Source of the DNA: SB11 sp965222995
GTDB lineage: Bacteria > Bacteroidota > Bacteroidia > UBA8524
Assembly: GCA_965222995.1 (NCBI GenBank)
Contig: OZ244977.1
Coordinates: 2,232,001 to 2,296,000, forward strand
DNA length: 64,000 nucleotides
Reading direction: 5' to 3'
Shown: piece by piece, positions 35,141 through 44,301 of the stretch
How the letters are laid out: each line of letters starts with the position of its first letter
Numbering within the stretch: the stretch's first letter is position 1
Program-made: the position numbers and the translations under genes
The notes under the pieces: model-generated
The model's input: the letters and a program-made list of their open reading frames with translations, nothing else
The model's database searches: none
Told to the model about the DNA's origin: nothing

Positions 35141-36208
35141 ATGAATTTAAAAGAACTAGGCTATACACAAAGCCTTGAAAATTATAAAAATAGCTCTATT
35201 GATAAATCATTAAAGATTGGGAGGGTTATTACTGAGCATAAAGAAAGATATATAGTAAAAACCGAAAATAATGAGCTGGATGCTGAGATAATTGGAAGCC
35301 TGAGATTCTCAGCAGCTACCGCCTCTGAGTTTCCTGCTGTTGGAGATTGGGTAGCAATTTCAGAATACAATGAAGAGAATGCTTTAATTCATTCTGTTTT
35401 GCCAAGAAAGTCAGTTATTGAGCGTCAAGCGGTGGGCAAACATGGTGAAAAGCAGATTATAGCTACTAATGTAGATTTTGCATTCATTGTTCAGGCAATT
35501 GACAGAGATTTTAACATAAACAGAATTGAAAGGTATTTAACTATTACCAGCTCATCTAACATTACACCAATTATACTACTAACCAAAATTGACTTGGTTG
35601 AAGATGAGAAAGTACAAAGTTTAGTAAATGAAGTATTAATCCGTGCCTCAAACATTAAAATACTAAAGGTAAGTAATTTGTCCCTTTCCGGAATACAGGA
35701 AGTTTCTTCAGTAATACAAAAGGGGAAAACCTATTGCTTATTGGGTTCTTCAGGGGTAGGTAAATCCTCACTTTTAAACAATCTATTAGGTAAAAAAAGG
35801 ATGAAAACTACCACTATTAGCTCTAGCAGCAATAAAGGCCGCCATGCTACCACACACCGTGAGCTAATTGTTCTTGATAATGGTGGAATTATTATTGATA
35901 CTCCCGGAATGCGTGAAGTTGGCATTGCTGATTCCGGCAAAGGCCTAGAGGCTACTTTTGAAAATATTTTTAAGCTTTCAAATCAATGCAAGTTTTCCAA
36001 CTGTAGCCATACCACTGAAAAGGGTTGTGCTATAATAAAAGCTGTTAATAGTGGTGAGATTGACCAAATGGCTTACACCAACTACTTAAAAATGGAGCGT
36101 GAGAAAGACCACTTTGAGCTAACCGTAGCAGAAAAAAGAAAAAAAGACAAGGCTTTTGGCAAAATGGTTAAAAGCATGAAGAAAATTCGTGGAACGAATA
36201 ACCTTTAA
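35141..36208 (+). CDS. rsgA: Ribosome biogenesis GTPase RsgA
   Basis: 355 residues in the circularly permuted order of the family: an N-terminal OB fold (about 20-85), then G4 (LTKID), G1 P-loop GSSGVGKS (202-209), the G2 loop and G3 DTPGMRE. The C-terminal zinc finger has Cys283, Cys288, His290 and Cys296 in CKFSNCSHTTEKGC. RsgA checks late maturation of the 30S subunit and is stimulated by it. Single gene, preceded by an unusual 710-bp gap and followed by a strong terminator at 36232. Confidence 0.96.
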   Translation: MNLKELGYTQSLENYKNSSIDKSLKIGRVITEHKERYIVKTENNELDAEIIGSLRFSAATASEFPAVGDWVAISEYNEENALIHSVLPRKSVIERQAVGKHGEKQIIATNVDFAFIVQAIDRDFNINRIERYLTITSSSNITPIILLTKIDLVEDEKVQSLVNEVLIRASNIKILKVSNLSLSGIQEVSSVIQKGKTYCLLGSSGVGKSSLLNNLLGKKRMKTTTISSSSNKGRHATTHRELIVLDNGGIIIDTPGMREVGIADSGKGLEATFENIFKLSNQCKFSNCSHTTEKGCAIIKAVNSGEIDQMAYTNYLKMEREKDHFELTVAEKRKKDKAFGKMVKSMKKIRGTNNL

Positions 36209-36231
36209 TCCCTAACAGTTAATACCCAGTT

Positions 36232-36268
36232 AAAAAATACCCTAGCCAAATTGGCTAGGGTATTTTTT
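36232..36268 (+). terminator. Strong intrinsic terminator after rsgA
   Basis: Arms of 18 bases that pair perfectly (ATACCCTAGCCAA with TTGGCTAGGGTAT at the centre) around a minimal loop, with an A run on one side and a T run on the other, so it can work in both directions. It begins 24 bases after the rsgA stop. Confidence 0.9.
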
Positions 36269-36491
36269 AACTTATTACCAAGAGAAGTTAGCTAAGAAAT
36301 TTTTTAATAGAAACTGTGGCTGGTATTTAGAGCAAGATAAACTTGAAGGTTACCACCCAGACTCTGATTATTCCATTAACAGAAAAGAATCTTTTGAACT
36401 TAGATGAGAGATTTTAGACATTGGATAACAACAACTCACCAAACTTTTGCAACAAAAGAACCTCTTTTTTAGTAAGTACATATTTTACTGA

Positions 36492-37508
36492 TTAATTGTT
36501 ATTGTCTGATAAAAAAATTGATACCGGTCTATGGTCGCTAGTCCTTGTTTTGCTATTTGATCCTGCATTATTTCGCTCGAAAGTTTCATGCTCAACTAAA
36601 CCTGCCTTACTCTCTATACATAACGGTAATTCATTTCTTACTAGAGGTTGACTAATAAGGATATGGTCTATCAACAAAGGGTTTTTACTGGCAGGAATTT
36701 TCTTAATCGGGTTCCTATATTTAGCAGTCCACCTTAAATGTTTCGGATAGTCAAACAGCGCATGGTTAAAAAAACGTTCCGCCATTAATACTTCACCCTG
36801 TAAATTTGTAATCAAATCAAAAAACATATAGTATTGCTCAAAATGGTCTAGCCCTATACCATCATTGCAATCTCCAAGAACTATAATGCCCGGACTTTCT
36901 AATTGATTAAACTTTGCATCAATATATGACCTAATATTTGAAGCTTCAGTAGCTAACTTCATTCTTGCTTTTAATGCTACATTAACATAATCTCCATGAA
37001 GATCACCATTTTCCCAAATTATTTTCTTCTTATTAATTTTAGATTTCAAATGAACCCCAATTATCTCCAGTTCATGTTCCCCATCGATATCAAAAATTAA
37101 AACCTGTGGATGCCTATAGTGATCATGCCTACTAGAAATCTCTTCACCCCACATGTATACCTTCCAAGACTTTTGCTTTGTAAAAGCCTGCCAAGTTTCT
37201 GGTGATTGTAACCTGAATTTGTCTTTAAGTTGTGCTTTAACTAAAAACCATATCCATTGAGAGCCTGAAATCTGGTATGAACCATCCTTCAATAATACCG
37301 GTACCCACTTATTATCTAAAACTTGACTACAAAAATCTATGATATTACCCTCACCTTTAGGCCCTTCCTGAATACACAATACATCTGGATTTATATTTTC
37401 TATTGTTGCTTTAACTCTCCTTCTTCGTTCATTAATTTGCTCATTTGGATTGTCTGATATTAGTCTTTGGCAATGCTCTAAGTTCCAAGTAGTTATTTTT
37501 AGACTCAT
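36492..37508 (-). CDS. Endonuclease/exonuclease/phosphatase family protein
   Basis: 338 residues with all the landmark residues of the EEP fold: TWNLEHC (Asn), VLCIQEGP (catalytic Glu), LGDCNDG (Asp/Asn), DHILIS and the terminal SDHRPVSIFL (Asp-His). No signal peptide, so cytoplasmic. The fold covers nucleases, inositol phosphatases and sphingomyelinases, and the sequence does not show which. It stands alone in a stretch of single genes with larger gaps (34431-39400) that looks less constrained than the rest of the window. A cytoplasmic nuclease-like role is the default guess. Confidence 0.85.
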   Translation of the reverse strand: MSLKITTWNLEHCQRLISDNPNEQINERRRRVKATIENINPDVLCIQEGPKGEGNIIDFCSQVLDNKWVPVLLKDGSYQISGSQWIWFLVKAQLKDKFRLQSPETWQAFTKQKSWKVYMWGEEISSRHDHYRHPQVLIFDIDGEHELEIIGVHLKSKINKKKIIWENGDLHGDYVNVALKARMKLATEASNIRSYIDAKFNQLESPGIIVLGDCNDGIGLDHFEQYYMFFDLITNLQGEVLMAERFFNHALFDYPKHLRWTAKYRNPIKKIPASKNPLLIDHILISQPLVRNELPLCIESKAGLVEHETFERNNAGSNSKTRTSDHRPVSIFLSDNNN

Positions 37509-37578
37509 TTTTAAAAATGTTGATAGTACAGTATAAAAGTATAAATTTTTCTTGAAATAAAATTATCACGCAAATAAA

Positions 37579-37609
37579 AAATCCCCACCAAAAAAGCTGA
37601 TGAGGATTT
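37579..37609 (-). terminator. Intrinsic terminator after the GH64-like gene
   Basis: On the minus strand an 11-bp stem (AAATCCTCATC with GGTGGGGATTT, including G-U pairs) is followed by TTTTTTATTT. It lies 32 bases after the stop of 37641-39269. Confidence 0.75.
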
Positions 37610-37640
37610 ATACCCATTTGATAATACTCCTAAATAGTTT

Positions 37641-39269
37641 CTAGCTAAGAGCCTCTTCTTTCAAAGGTCCTAAGAAAACCCCCACTGTAAGTGAGTTATT
37701 ACTATCATAGTTTACGGTGATATCGTTAGAGTACCCGCCTTGGTCGTCGTAGGCAAATGCATAACCAATACCGTTAAGTAAAGGTGCTTTTGTTACTCCC
37801 ATTCCTTTGTGCAGATACTTAGCATAAGCATTAGAATAACCTTCGGCACTTGAGGCACCCGGATAAAATTCCCCGCAGATAAATAGCGAGTTCCCCACTG
37901 GTAATAAGGCATCTACTGAGCTGGTAAGGGTAAATTTATTATTTGCTGAATCAACAGAAACAATATTTGAAGGCTGTGCAGCTATTTGCTTCACCACATC
38001 CATACCGGCTTTTAAACCTGTTGGGAAAGGGTTTACCGTAACTGTAGCCTGATTATTCTTAATGTCTGCTGCTGAAAATTGAGCTTGGAACGACACCAAA
38101 TTATTAATCATAGGTGTAACTGCACGGGTAATTAAACTCACCACCTGATTTTCAAGGTTTCCCAGTAGTGTATTGTTAGTTACATTGGGTTGAAAAGTTG
38201 AATCGCTAAATACCCCTGCACAACCCAGCACCATAGCTGTTGCAGGCATTGCTCCGTTTAAATTACCTTTCCACCACGTTGGAGGGGGTGCAAGTGCAAC
38301 CCCTTTAGTTAATTCACCAGGCATTGCAGCACAATTTGTGGTAAAATAAGGAAAATAAATATTCAACTTTTCGCCATTGCAATCAAACTGCAATACATTA
38401 TATGTGTATGTTATCTTTTTAGTTTTTGGTTTCTCTCTTCTGCGTGTTGGTTTTTCTTTTTTCTCAATCACTTCATCTACTGTGGTTACCTGCCCTGTAT
38501 AAATATTTTCAGAAACAGGGTCTTGTAATGAAAGTGTATTGGTCATGTAGTGTTTAAAAAACTGGTAAATAGCAGTATCCAAAAATGTAGCCAGTGCACT
38601 AGGAGTTTTGCTTGATGAATAATTATCAATCACATGAACAGGAGCTACAAAACGGCGAACTTTACTTTTTTTCCAGTCGCAAGCATCAAAAGGGGCATTT
38701 ACTGTACCTTTAATACCGGTTTTAAAGTCGTCAATAATTCGGTTTAGTGCTCGCCAAGGCTCTATACCTATTACGTTTGGATAACCATAAGTAGGTGTAG
38801 ATGTGGGAGGTGTAGGCGGAAATGTGAGATTATTTTCAGTTGGGTTTACAAATAAAGTAATAGGTATACCTAAAGCATCTACCTGTGTAATATCAATATT
38901 TGCATTTCCGGGAGTTTTACCTGCTTTGGCTGTAGTTGCCAACTCCATAAAATCGAAAACGAAATCTGATAATGCTGAAGGCTGAACTATTTTACCTCCG
39001 CTTAAGCTTAGTGCAGTCTCTGATGTAGAGAACCAAATCCTACCGCCCGTCATATTTAGTGAAGCACTGTAGTAAAAAGTATATATACTGTTTGCAGAGG
39101 GTAAATCGCTTAGTAGTACACTACAAGCAGTATTTTGTGTTGTAGCGGTCCAACTATTTTTGCTATCTACTTTATAAAAATTGTTATTTCCGTCAGTTAT
39201 AAAAACATACAGTTTTTTATCGTCTATACCTGTATTGTTTGAAATATTAATTGTAATTAAATCTTTCAT
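37641..39269 (-). CDS. GH64-like beta-1,3-glucanase domain protein
   Basis: 542 residues. The segment RIWFSTSETALSLSGGKIVQ, then FDFMEL and ITQVDALGIPITLFV matches the core of glycoside hydrolase family 64 (thaumatin-like laminaripentaose-producing glucanases), with the Glu and Asp that act as catalytic pair kept in FMEL and QVDALG. Later blocks (WKGNLNGAMPATAMVLGCAGVF, GYAFAYDDQGGYSNDITV) also fit. The protein has no signal peptide, lipobox or T9SS domain, odd for an enzyme that should meet extracellular glucan. A very basic and acidic insert (about 270-290, EKKEKPTRRREKPKTKK) breaks the domain. It has its own terminator. Confidence 0.75.
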   Translation of the reverse strand: MKDLITINISNNTGIDDKKLYVFITDGNNNFYKVDSKNSWTATTQNTACSVLLSDLPSANSIYTFYYSASLNMTGGRIWFSTSETALSLSGGKIVQPSALSDFVFDFMELATTAKAGKTPGNANIDITQVDALGIPITLFVNPTENNLTFPPTPPTSTPTYGYPNVIGIEPWRALNRIIDDFKTGIKGTVNAPFDACDWKKSKVRRFVAPVHVIDNYSSSKTPSALATFLDTAIYQFFKHYMTNTLSLQDPVSENIYTGQVTTVDEVIEKKEKPTRRREKPKTKKITYTYNVLQFDCNGEKLNIYFPYFTTNCAAMPGELTKGVALAPPPTWWKGNLNGAMPATAMVLGCAGVFSDSTFQPNVTNNTLLGNLENQVVSLITRAVTPMINNLVSFQAQFSAADIKNNQATVTVNPFPTGLKAGMDVVKQIAAQPSNIVSVDSANNKFTLTSSVDALLPVGNSLFICGEFYPGASSAEGYSNAYAKYLHKGMGVTKAPLLNGIGYAFAYDDQGGYSNDITVNYDSNNSLTVGVFLGPLKEEALS

Positions 39270-39393
39270 AGCAATGTAAGTTTTGGGTGTAGAATAAAAT
39301 TAAGCCAATAAGCTAAAGCAACATTAAAGGACTGCACTACAAATATGCAGTGTATAACCAAACATACTATTAAGTATAAACAAGGGTTTTAGC

Positions 39394-39412
39394 AAACAGG
39401 TATAAATACCTA
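39394..39412. repeat. 19-bp palindromic word, copy 1
   Basis: AAACAGGTATAAATACCTA; its core AGGTAT-AA-ATACCT is an inverted repeat. It overlaps the waaA stop codon. An identical 19-mer occurs at 52955-52973, also just after a gene end. Confidence 0.6.
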
Positions 39413-40633
39413 TAACGAAATAGAAGAATAAATTTTTTCTGAAGCGCCTGCATTAGAAAGGATAAATTGATAGGCTTTTTCGCCTGCTGTTTGACGGTAA
39501 CTCTCATCACTTAATAAGTTACTTAATATTTTCTGTAATTGCTGTTGGGTATCTACCATAAAGCCTCCGCCTGCTTGCGCCAGCCTTTTTCCTTCAGGGT
39601 ACTTATTTATCGGGGTTCCATATATAACCGGTATACCAAATACTGCCGCCTCTAAAATATTATGCAAGCCTTTTCTAAAAGCACCCCCAATCATGGCAAT
39701 ATCTCCATATTGATAAAGCGAAGACAGCATACCTATATTATCAATTATAACTACCTTGTAAAAGGTGCAACTTTCTTCTTTCAGTTTTGAGTAACGTATA
39801 GTTTTATCAAACTTACTTTCTATTTCCTTAAGATGTTTCTCACTTATGTCGTGTGGGGCTATTACTAAGCAGAGTTCTTTAAAATCAGGCAGCACTTTTG
39901 CCAGCATTGTTTCTTCTTCAGGCCAACTGCTTCCCGCAATCAATAGTTTATTTTTTCCTGTAAATGCTGCAATTACTTCATTGCTTTGGGGTTGTTTAGC
40001 ATTCTCCAATACCCTATCACATCGGGTATCTCCTACATAAGTTGCATCGGTATATCCAATGCCAGCCAACATCTCAACCGATTCTTTGTTTTGCGTGAAG
40101 ATATGATTGAAGCAAAACAACATTTTTTGATGCAGTTTAGAGTTTTTCTTAAAAAACCGTTGCTCTGCCCTGAACAATGCCGATATTAAGTATAGCGGTA
40201 TCTCTCGTTGTTTTACTTCTTGCAAGTAATAATACCAAAAATCGTATTTCACAAAAACCACAACATCAGGCTGCACTAAATCAAGAAACCGTCGGGCATT
40301 CTTATAGGTATCTTTAGGTAAATAATAGGCTTTATCAATACCCGCATGATTTTTCCTATGCTCAAACCCTGATGGCGAGAAAAACGTGGTTACTATATCC
40401 CACTCATCTCTGTTAAACTTTTCAAGTAGTGGTAAACCTTGCTCAAACTCTCCTAATGATGCTACATGCATCCAAATGCGTTTCTTATTTTCTTTTTTGG
40501 GAAGGGTGTTTTCTATATACTCAAAAATACCTTTACGACCTGCAACCCATTTACGGGCTTTATCATTCCATATTGCCAGTATTTTTGCGCCTGTAGAGTA
40601 AGCTGTTATTCCTAAATCATATAATACAGGCAT
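39410..40633 (-). CDS. waaA: 3-deoxy-D-manno-octulosonic acid (Kdo) transferase
   Basis: 407 residues with the N-terminal membrane-associated segment and GT-B fold of WaaA/KdtA: IWMHVASLGEFEQGLPLLE (with the catalytic Glu), FFSPSGFEHRKN, VVFVKYDFWYYYLQE and IAGSSWPEEE in the first half; MIGGAFRKGLHNILEAAVFGIPVIYG in the donor-binding half. It adds Kdo from CMP-Kdo to lipid IVA on the inner membrane. Its ATG follows directly on the stop codon of a 51-codon gene (40634-40789). A palindrome overlaps its own TAG stop. Confidence 0.95.
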   Translation of the reverse strand: MPVLYDLGITAYSTGAKILAIWNDKARKWVAGRKGIFEYIENTLPKKENKKRIWMHVASLGEFEQGLPLLEKFNRDEWDIVTTFFSPSGFEHRKNHAGIDKAYYLPKDTYKNARRFLDLVQPDVVVFVKYDFWYYYLQEVKQREIPLYLISALFRAEQRFFKKNSKLHQKMLFCFNHIFTQNKESVEMLAGIGYTDATYVGDTRCDRVLENAKQPQSNEVIAAFTGKNKLLIAGSSWPEEETMLAKVLPDFKELCLVIAPHDISEKHLKEIESKFDKTIRYSKLKEESCTFYKVVIIDNIGMLSSLYQYGDIAMIGGAFRKGLHNILEAAVFGIPVIYGTPINKYPEGKRLAQAGGGFMVDTQQQLQKILSNLLSDESYRQTAGEKAYQFILSNAGASEKIYSSISL

Positions 40634-40789
40634 TTATACTTTTGCTTTTTTTAGAGTGGCTTTTGCATCAATAGTTTTGCAAAAGGTATCACCATAATCC
40701 ACCTCAACTAAACCAGTAGTATTGGCTACCTTTAATACACTGGCATTAACATTATTCTCAAGATATTGTATTACCTCTTCAAAAGTCAT
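40634..40789 (-). CDS. Small conserved-looking protein coupled to waaA (51 aa)
   Basis: The minus-strand ATG at 40789 opens 51 codons ending in TAA at 40634, and the waaA ATG is the very next triplet, so stop and start abut. The product starts MTFEEVIQYLENNVNASVLK, has a mixed strand region (GLVEVDYGDTF) and ends in a Lys-rich helix (ATLKKAKV). Codon use is normal and the composition is that of a soluble protein, not of random AT-rich DNA. I do not recognise a family. The gap would otherwise be an unexplained 190 bases inside a tight operon. Confidence 0.65.
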   Translation of the reverse strand: MTFEEVIQYLENNVNASVLKVANTTGLVEVDYGDTFCKTIDAKATLKKAKV

Positions 40790-40820
40790 TTTAGAAAAGT
40801 AAAGATAGGTACTTTTTTGC

Positions 40821-41627
40821 TTAGAATATATATTCTTCTTGCCCTCTGTTTCCTGTATATATAGGCAATATCCAACCTAAACGAATTCCCCAATAATTAT
40901 CAGCCCTTTCTCTATTGTCAGGAGCCATTAAATCATTATTCCAGTTTCGAGCATATTGGGTTTTTCCTTGAGCAAATTCTAAACCTACAAAAAAGTTTGT
41001 TAGTTTGTTTGATGACATGTATTGATACCCGATAAACTCATTAAAGTAATATCCGTTGGTTCGCCTGTCATATCCGGCAAGTATATCGCCGTTTACCTGA
41101 GGAGCAACAATGTTTAAGTTTTCAAAATGCAACCTATGCTGTATAAAACCTACCCCTCCGCTTACCAGTATGCCGCTATTTTGGTTTCTCCCAATAGGGA
41201 ATAACCTGCCCACATGTGCACTAAATGAATAGCCGCGCATAGATATTTGAGGGTCAAAATCAAATCCGTTTCTGTCTATCAAAAAACCATTACTACTACG
41301 AATTGAATCGAAAACATTATTCTCTAAAACAAAACGGCTAAACAAAAAGTTGCCTTCCAATCGCAAATCCCAACCACTTTCAAACTTCATCCCTACACTT
41401 CCTCCCAACTGAGCAAAAAACGAATACCGTTTTGCAAAATCAGCCTGGGGAATACTATATACATAATGAAAACGAAACAATACAGCACGCTGCGGACTGT
41501 ACATAGGAGGTGCTTGTGTGTTTATCCTTATTTTTCGGGTACTGTCGCCTCGCAAGCTATCAGTTTGTGCAGTAGCTGTTGAAGTAAACAATACGGAACC
41601 TATTAGTATGTATAAATATTTTAACAT
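40821..41627 (-). CDS. Putative outer-membrane beta-barrel protein (268 aa)
   Basis: The start at 41627 (MLKYLYILIGSVLFTSTATAQ) gives a proper signal peptide and lies shortly after a TAGGTTTG box on the minus strand (41646-41639). The longer frame to 41714 would put 29 residues ahead of the signal. The mature protein opens with a polar DSLRGDSTRKI stretch, then alternating strands typical of a small barrel (GVGFIQHRLHFENL, YYFNEFIGYQYMSSNKLTNFFVGLEFAQGKTQ) and ends LGWILPIYTGNRGQEEYIF. The 51-aa gene and waaA follow on the same strand. Its role could be envelope-related; unknown. Confidence 0.72.
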   Translation of the reverse strand: MLKYLYILIGSVLFTSTATAQTDSLRGDSTRKIRINTQAPPMYSPQRAVLFRFHYVYSIPQADFAKRYSFFAQLGGSVGMKFESGWDLRLEGNFLFSRFVLENNVFDSIRSSNGFLIDRNGFDFDPQISMRGYSFSAHVGRLFPIGRNQNSGILVSGGVGFIQHRLHFENLNIVAPQVNGDILAGYDRRTNGYYFNEFIGYQYMSSNKLTNFFVGLEFAQGKTQYARNWNNDLMAPDNRERADNYWGIRLGWILPIYTGNRGQEEYIF

Positions 41628-41757
41628 TACAAACGTGCCAAACCTACAGCATTTTTTACTATTTGCATAATTGAGAAACGATAAAAAACGTCTAAAAGTT
41701 GAAACTATCCACATTTATTAAGTACAACTACATAACATGTGTTTTGAGTTATTGCCA

Positions 41758-41765
41758 TATATTTG
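41758..41765 (+). promoter_or_regulatory. -7 promoter box before the sugar operon
   Basis: TATATTTG fits TAnnTTTG and lies 16 bases before the GTG at 41782. It argues against starting the first gene at the more upstream ATG at 41737. Confidence 0.4.
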
Positions 41766-41781
41766 CCAAAAAACAATAACA

Positions 41782-42933
41782 GTGCAGCCTCAAGGTATTA
41801 AAAAAATTCAGATGGTTGATGTATTCAGCCAATATCAAAAAATTCAAAAAGAAGTTGATGAAGCTATTTTAAATGTTGTCCATTCATCAGCATTTATTAA
41901 CGGACCTGAGGTTAAAGCTTTCCAGAAAGAGTTTGAAGAATATCTTGGTGTAAAGCATGTTATACCTTGTGCAAACGGAACAGATGCTTTGCAGGTAGCT
42001 ATGATGGCTTTGGATTTAAAGCCCGGTGATGAGGTTATTACAGCAAGTTTCACTTATGTAGCTACTGCTGAGGTTATAGGGCTATTACAACTTACCCCTG
42101 TTTTGGTAGATGTAAATCCCGATACTTTTGATATAAATGTTGAAGCTATTGAAGCAGCCATTACCCCAAAAACAAAAGCAATAGTTCCTGTACATCTATT
42201 CGGTCAGTGTGCTGATATGGAAGCCATAATGGCTTTGGCTAAAAAGCATAATTTATATGTAATTGAAGATACTGCTCAAGCCATTGGTGCTGATTATACT
42301 TTTAGTAATGGTACTAAACAAAAAGCAGGTACTATAGGTACCATTGGTGCAACATCGTTTTATCCTTCTAAAAACTTAGGCTGTATGGGAGATGGTGGTG
42401 CTATTTTTACTAACGACGATGAGTTGGGACCAAAAATGCGTATGATTGCTTCACATGGACAATCGAAACTTTACACACATGACAAAATTGGTGTAAACAG
42501 CAGACTAGACAGTATACAGGCTGCCGTTTTAAGAATTAAATTGCACCAGCTTGATGAGTATGCCGCAGCAAGAAATAAAGCGGCTGATTATTATGATAAA
42601 GCTTTTGCTGATAGCCCAAAACTTAAAACTCCTGCAAGAGCAAAAAACTCAAATCATGTTTTTCATCAGTATACGTTACAACTTACCGATGAAAGTATTG
42701 ATAGAGATGAATTAAGAACATATCTTTCTGAAAAAGGTGTACCTAGTATGATATATTACCCTATACCATTGCACATGCAAAAAGCTTATGAAGATGACAG
42801 ATACACAGAGGGAATGTTCCCCGTAACTGAAAAACTTTGCAAAACAGTTTTCTCATTGCCCATACACACAGAACTAGAAGAAGAGCAACTTAAATACATA
42901 ACAAGCTCAGTTTTAGAATTTATTAATCGTTAA
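41782..42933 (+). CDS. DegT/DnrJ/EryC1-type sugar aminotransferase
   Basis: PLP-dependent fold-type I enzyme with the family order: QMVDVFSQYQKIQKEVD opening, FINGPEVKAFQKEFEEYLGVKHVIPCANGTDAL, the DTAQAIGADY aspartate, SFYPSKNLGCMGDGGAI with the PLP-lysine, and RLDSIQAAVL. It adds an amino group to a keto-sugar on a nucleotide, in relatives to a 3-keto uronic acid (WlbC/WbpE type). The start is uncertain: GTG 41782 keeps the conserved KIQMVD opening, ATG 41812 would trim it, and ATG 41737 precedes a promoter box. First gene of a five-gene nucleotide-sugar cluster. Confidence 0.9.
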   Translation: MQPQGIKKIQMVDVFSQYQKIQKEVDEAILNVVHSSAFINGPEVKAFQKEFEEYLGVKHVIPCANGTDALQVAMMALDLKPGDEVITASFTYVATAEVIGLLQLTPVLVDVNPDTFDINVEAIEAAITPKTKAIVPVHLFGQCADMEAIMALAKKHNLYVIEDTAQAIGADYTFSNGTKQKAGTIGTIGATSFYPSKNLGCMGDGGAIFTNDDELGPKMRMIASHGQSKLYTHDKIGVNSRLDSIQAAVLRIKLHQLDEYAAARNKAADYYDKAFADSPKLKTPARAKNSNHVFHQYTLQLTDESIDRDELRTYLSEKGVPSMIYYPIPLHMQKAYEDDRYTEGMFPVTEKLCKTVFSLPIHTELEEEQLKYITSSVLEFINR

Positions 42934-42954
42934 AAAATCAATAAATATTCTCAC

Positions 42955-44301
42955 ATGAAAATAGTAGTAGTAGGAACAGGCTATGTAGGATTAGTTACAG
43001 GTACTTGCTTTGCCGAAGTAGGTATTGATGTTACTTGCGTAGATATAGACCAGAAAAAAATAGACAATCTTAAAAAAGGGATAATGCCTATTTATGAGCC
43101 GGGGCTTGAAGAAATGGTTCTGCGTAACATGGAAAAAAAGCATTTACATTTTAGTACCAGCTTAGCTGATAGTATTGAAGGGGCCGATGCTGCTTTTATA
43201 GCTGTGGGAACACCTCCCGGCGAGGATGGAAGTGCCGATTTGAAATACGTTTTAGCTGTTGCCGATGAAATAGGGCAAAATATGAATGACTACTTAGTGG
43301 TTGTTACTAAAAGTACTGTACCTGTAGGAACAGCAAAAAAAGTAAAACAAACCGTTACCGAAGCTCTTGCAAAACGTAACTCTAATTTAACTTTTGATGT
43401 AGCTTCAAACCCTGAGTTTTTGAAAGAAGGTGCTGCAATTGATGATTTCTTAAAACCTGACCGTATTGTTATTGGTATAGAATCTGAAAAGGCAGAAGAT
43501 ATTATGGGGCGTTTATACAAACCATTTTTACTAAACGGGCACCCCATTATTTTCATGGATGTTCCTTCTGCTGAAATGACAAAGTATGCTGCAAACAGTA
43601 TGCTGGCAACCAAAATCAGTTTTATGAATGATGTAGCCAACTTGTGCGAGATTGTTGGAGCTGATGTAAATATGGTACGAAGAGGTATAGGCAGCGATGC
43701 ACGTATAGGTAATAAGTTTATATATCCCGGTGCGGGTTATGGTGGCTCATGTTTCCCAAAAGATGTAAAAGCGTTAATTAAAACTGCTGCTGAAAACGGA
43801 TACAACATGCGTATTCTGCAAGCTGTAGAAGATGTAAACGACGATCAAAAATCAGTAATCTTCAACAAAGTAATGAAACACTTTAATGGAGATATTAGCG
43901 GAAAAACGTTTGCAATGTGGGGTTTATCGTTTAAGCCAAAAACAGACGATATGCGCGAGGCTCCTTCATTAGTAATTATTGACCAACTAATTGAAAAAGG
44001 TGCTAAAGTGAAAGCTTATGACCCTGTAGCTATGGAAGAAACCAAGCACATGATTGGGGACAAAATAGAGTATGCTAATGACCCTGACGAGGCTTTGATT
44101 GATGCTGATGCCTTATTATTAGTTACTGAATGGCCTGAATTTAGAATCCCAAATTTTAAAGTAATGGGCAAGCTGCTTAAAAACAAAGTAATTTTTGATG
44201 GAAGAAATATTTACGATGCTGTAGACATGAACGACTTAGGCTTTGTTTATTACGGTATCGGTATAAATGGAAAAAACCAAATAGCAGCAGCCAATGCGTA
44301 A
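42955..44301 (+). CDS. ugd: UDP-glucose/UDP-sugar 6-dehydrogenase
   Basis: 448 residues, three-domain UDP-sugar dehydrogenase. The N-terminal NAD site is GTGYVGLVTG (7-16). FKPKTDDMREAPS and the catalytic Cys266 in GGSCFPKDVK are intact. It oxidises the C6 hydroxyl of a UDP-hexose (UDP-glucose in Ugd/TuaD, UDP-GlcNAc in WbpA-like relatives) to the uronic acid. Its last eight bases overlap the next gene, a UDP-glucuronate decarboxylase homologue, which favours UDP-glucose as substrate. The aminotransferase upstream and acyltransferase downstream would favour a UDP-amino-uronate instead. Confidence 0.95.
   Translation: MKIVVVGTGYVGLVTGTCFAEVGIDVTCVDIDQKKIDNLKKGIMPIYEPGLEEMVLRNMEKKHLHFSTSLADSIEGADAAFIAVGTPPGEDGSADLKYVLAVADEIGQNMNDYLVVVTKSTVPVGTAKKVKQTVTEALAKRNSNLTFDVASNPEFLKEGAAIDDFLKPDRIVIGIESEKAEDIMGRLYKPFLLNGHPIIFMDVPSAEMTKYAANSMLATKISFMNDVANLCEIVGADVNMVRRGIGSDARIGNKFIYPGAGYGGSCFPKDVKALIKTAAENGYNMRILQAVEDVNDDQKSVIFNKVMKHFNGDISGKTFAMWGLSFKPKTDDMREAPSLVIIDQLIEKGAKVKAYDPVAMEETKHMIGDKIEYANDPDEALIDADALLLVTEWPEFRIPNFKVMGKLLKNKVIFDGRNIYDAVDMNDLGFVYYGIGINGKNQIAAANA

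Noticed and set aside
41737..41781. ATG at 41737 as start of the sugar aminotransferase
   Set aside because: It precedes a TATATTTG -7 box and adds residues foreign to the family.
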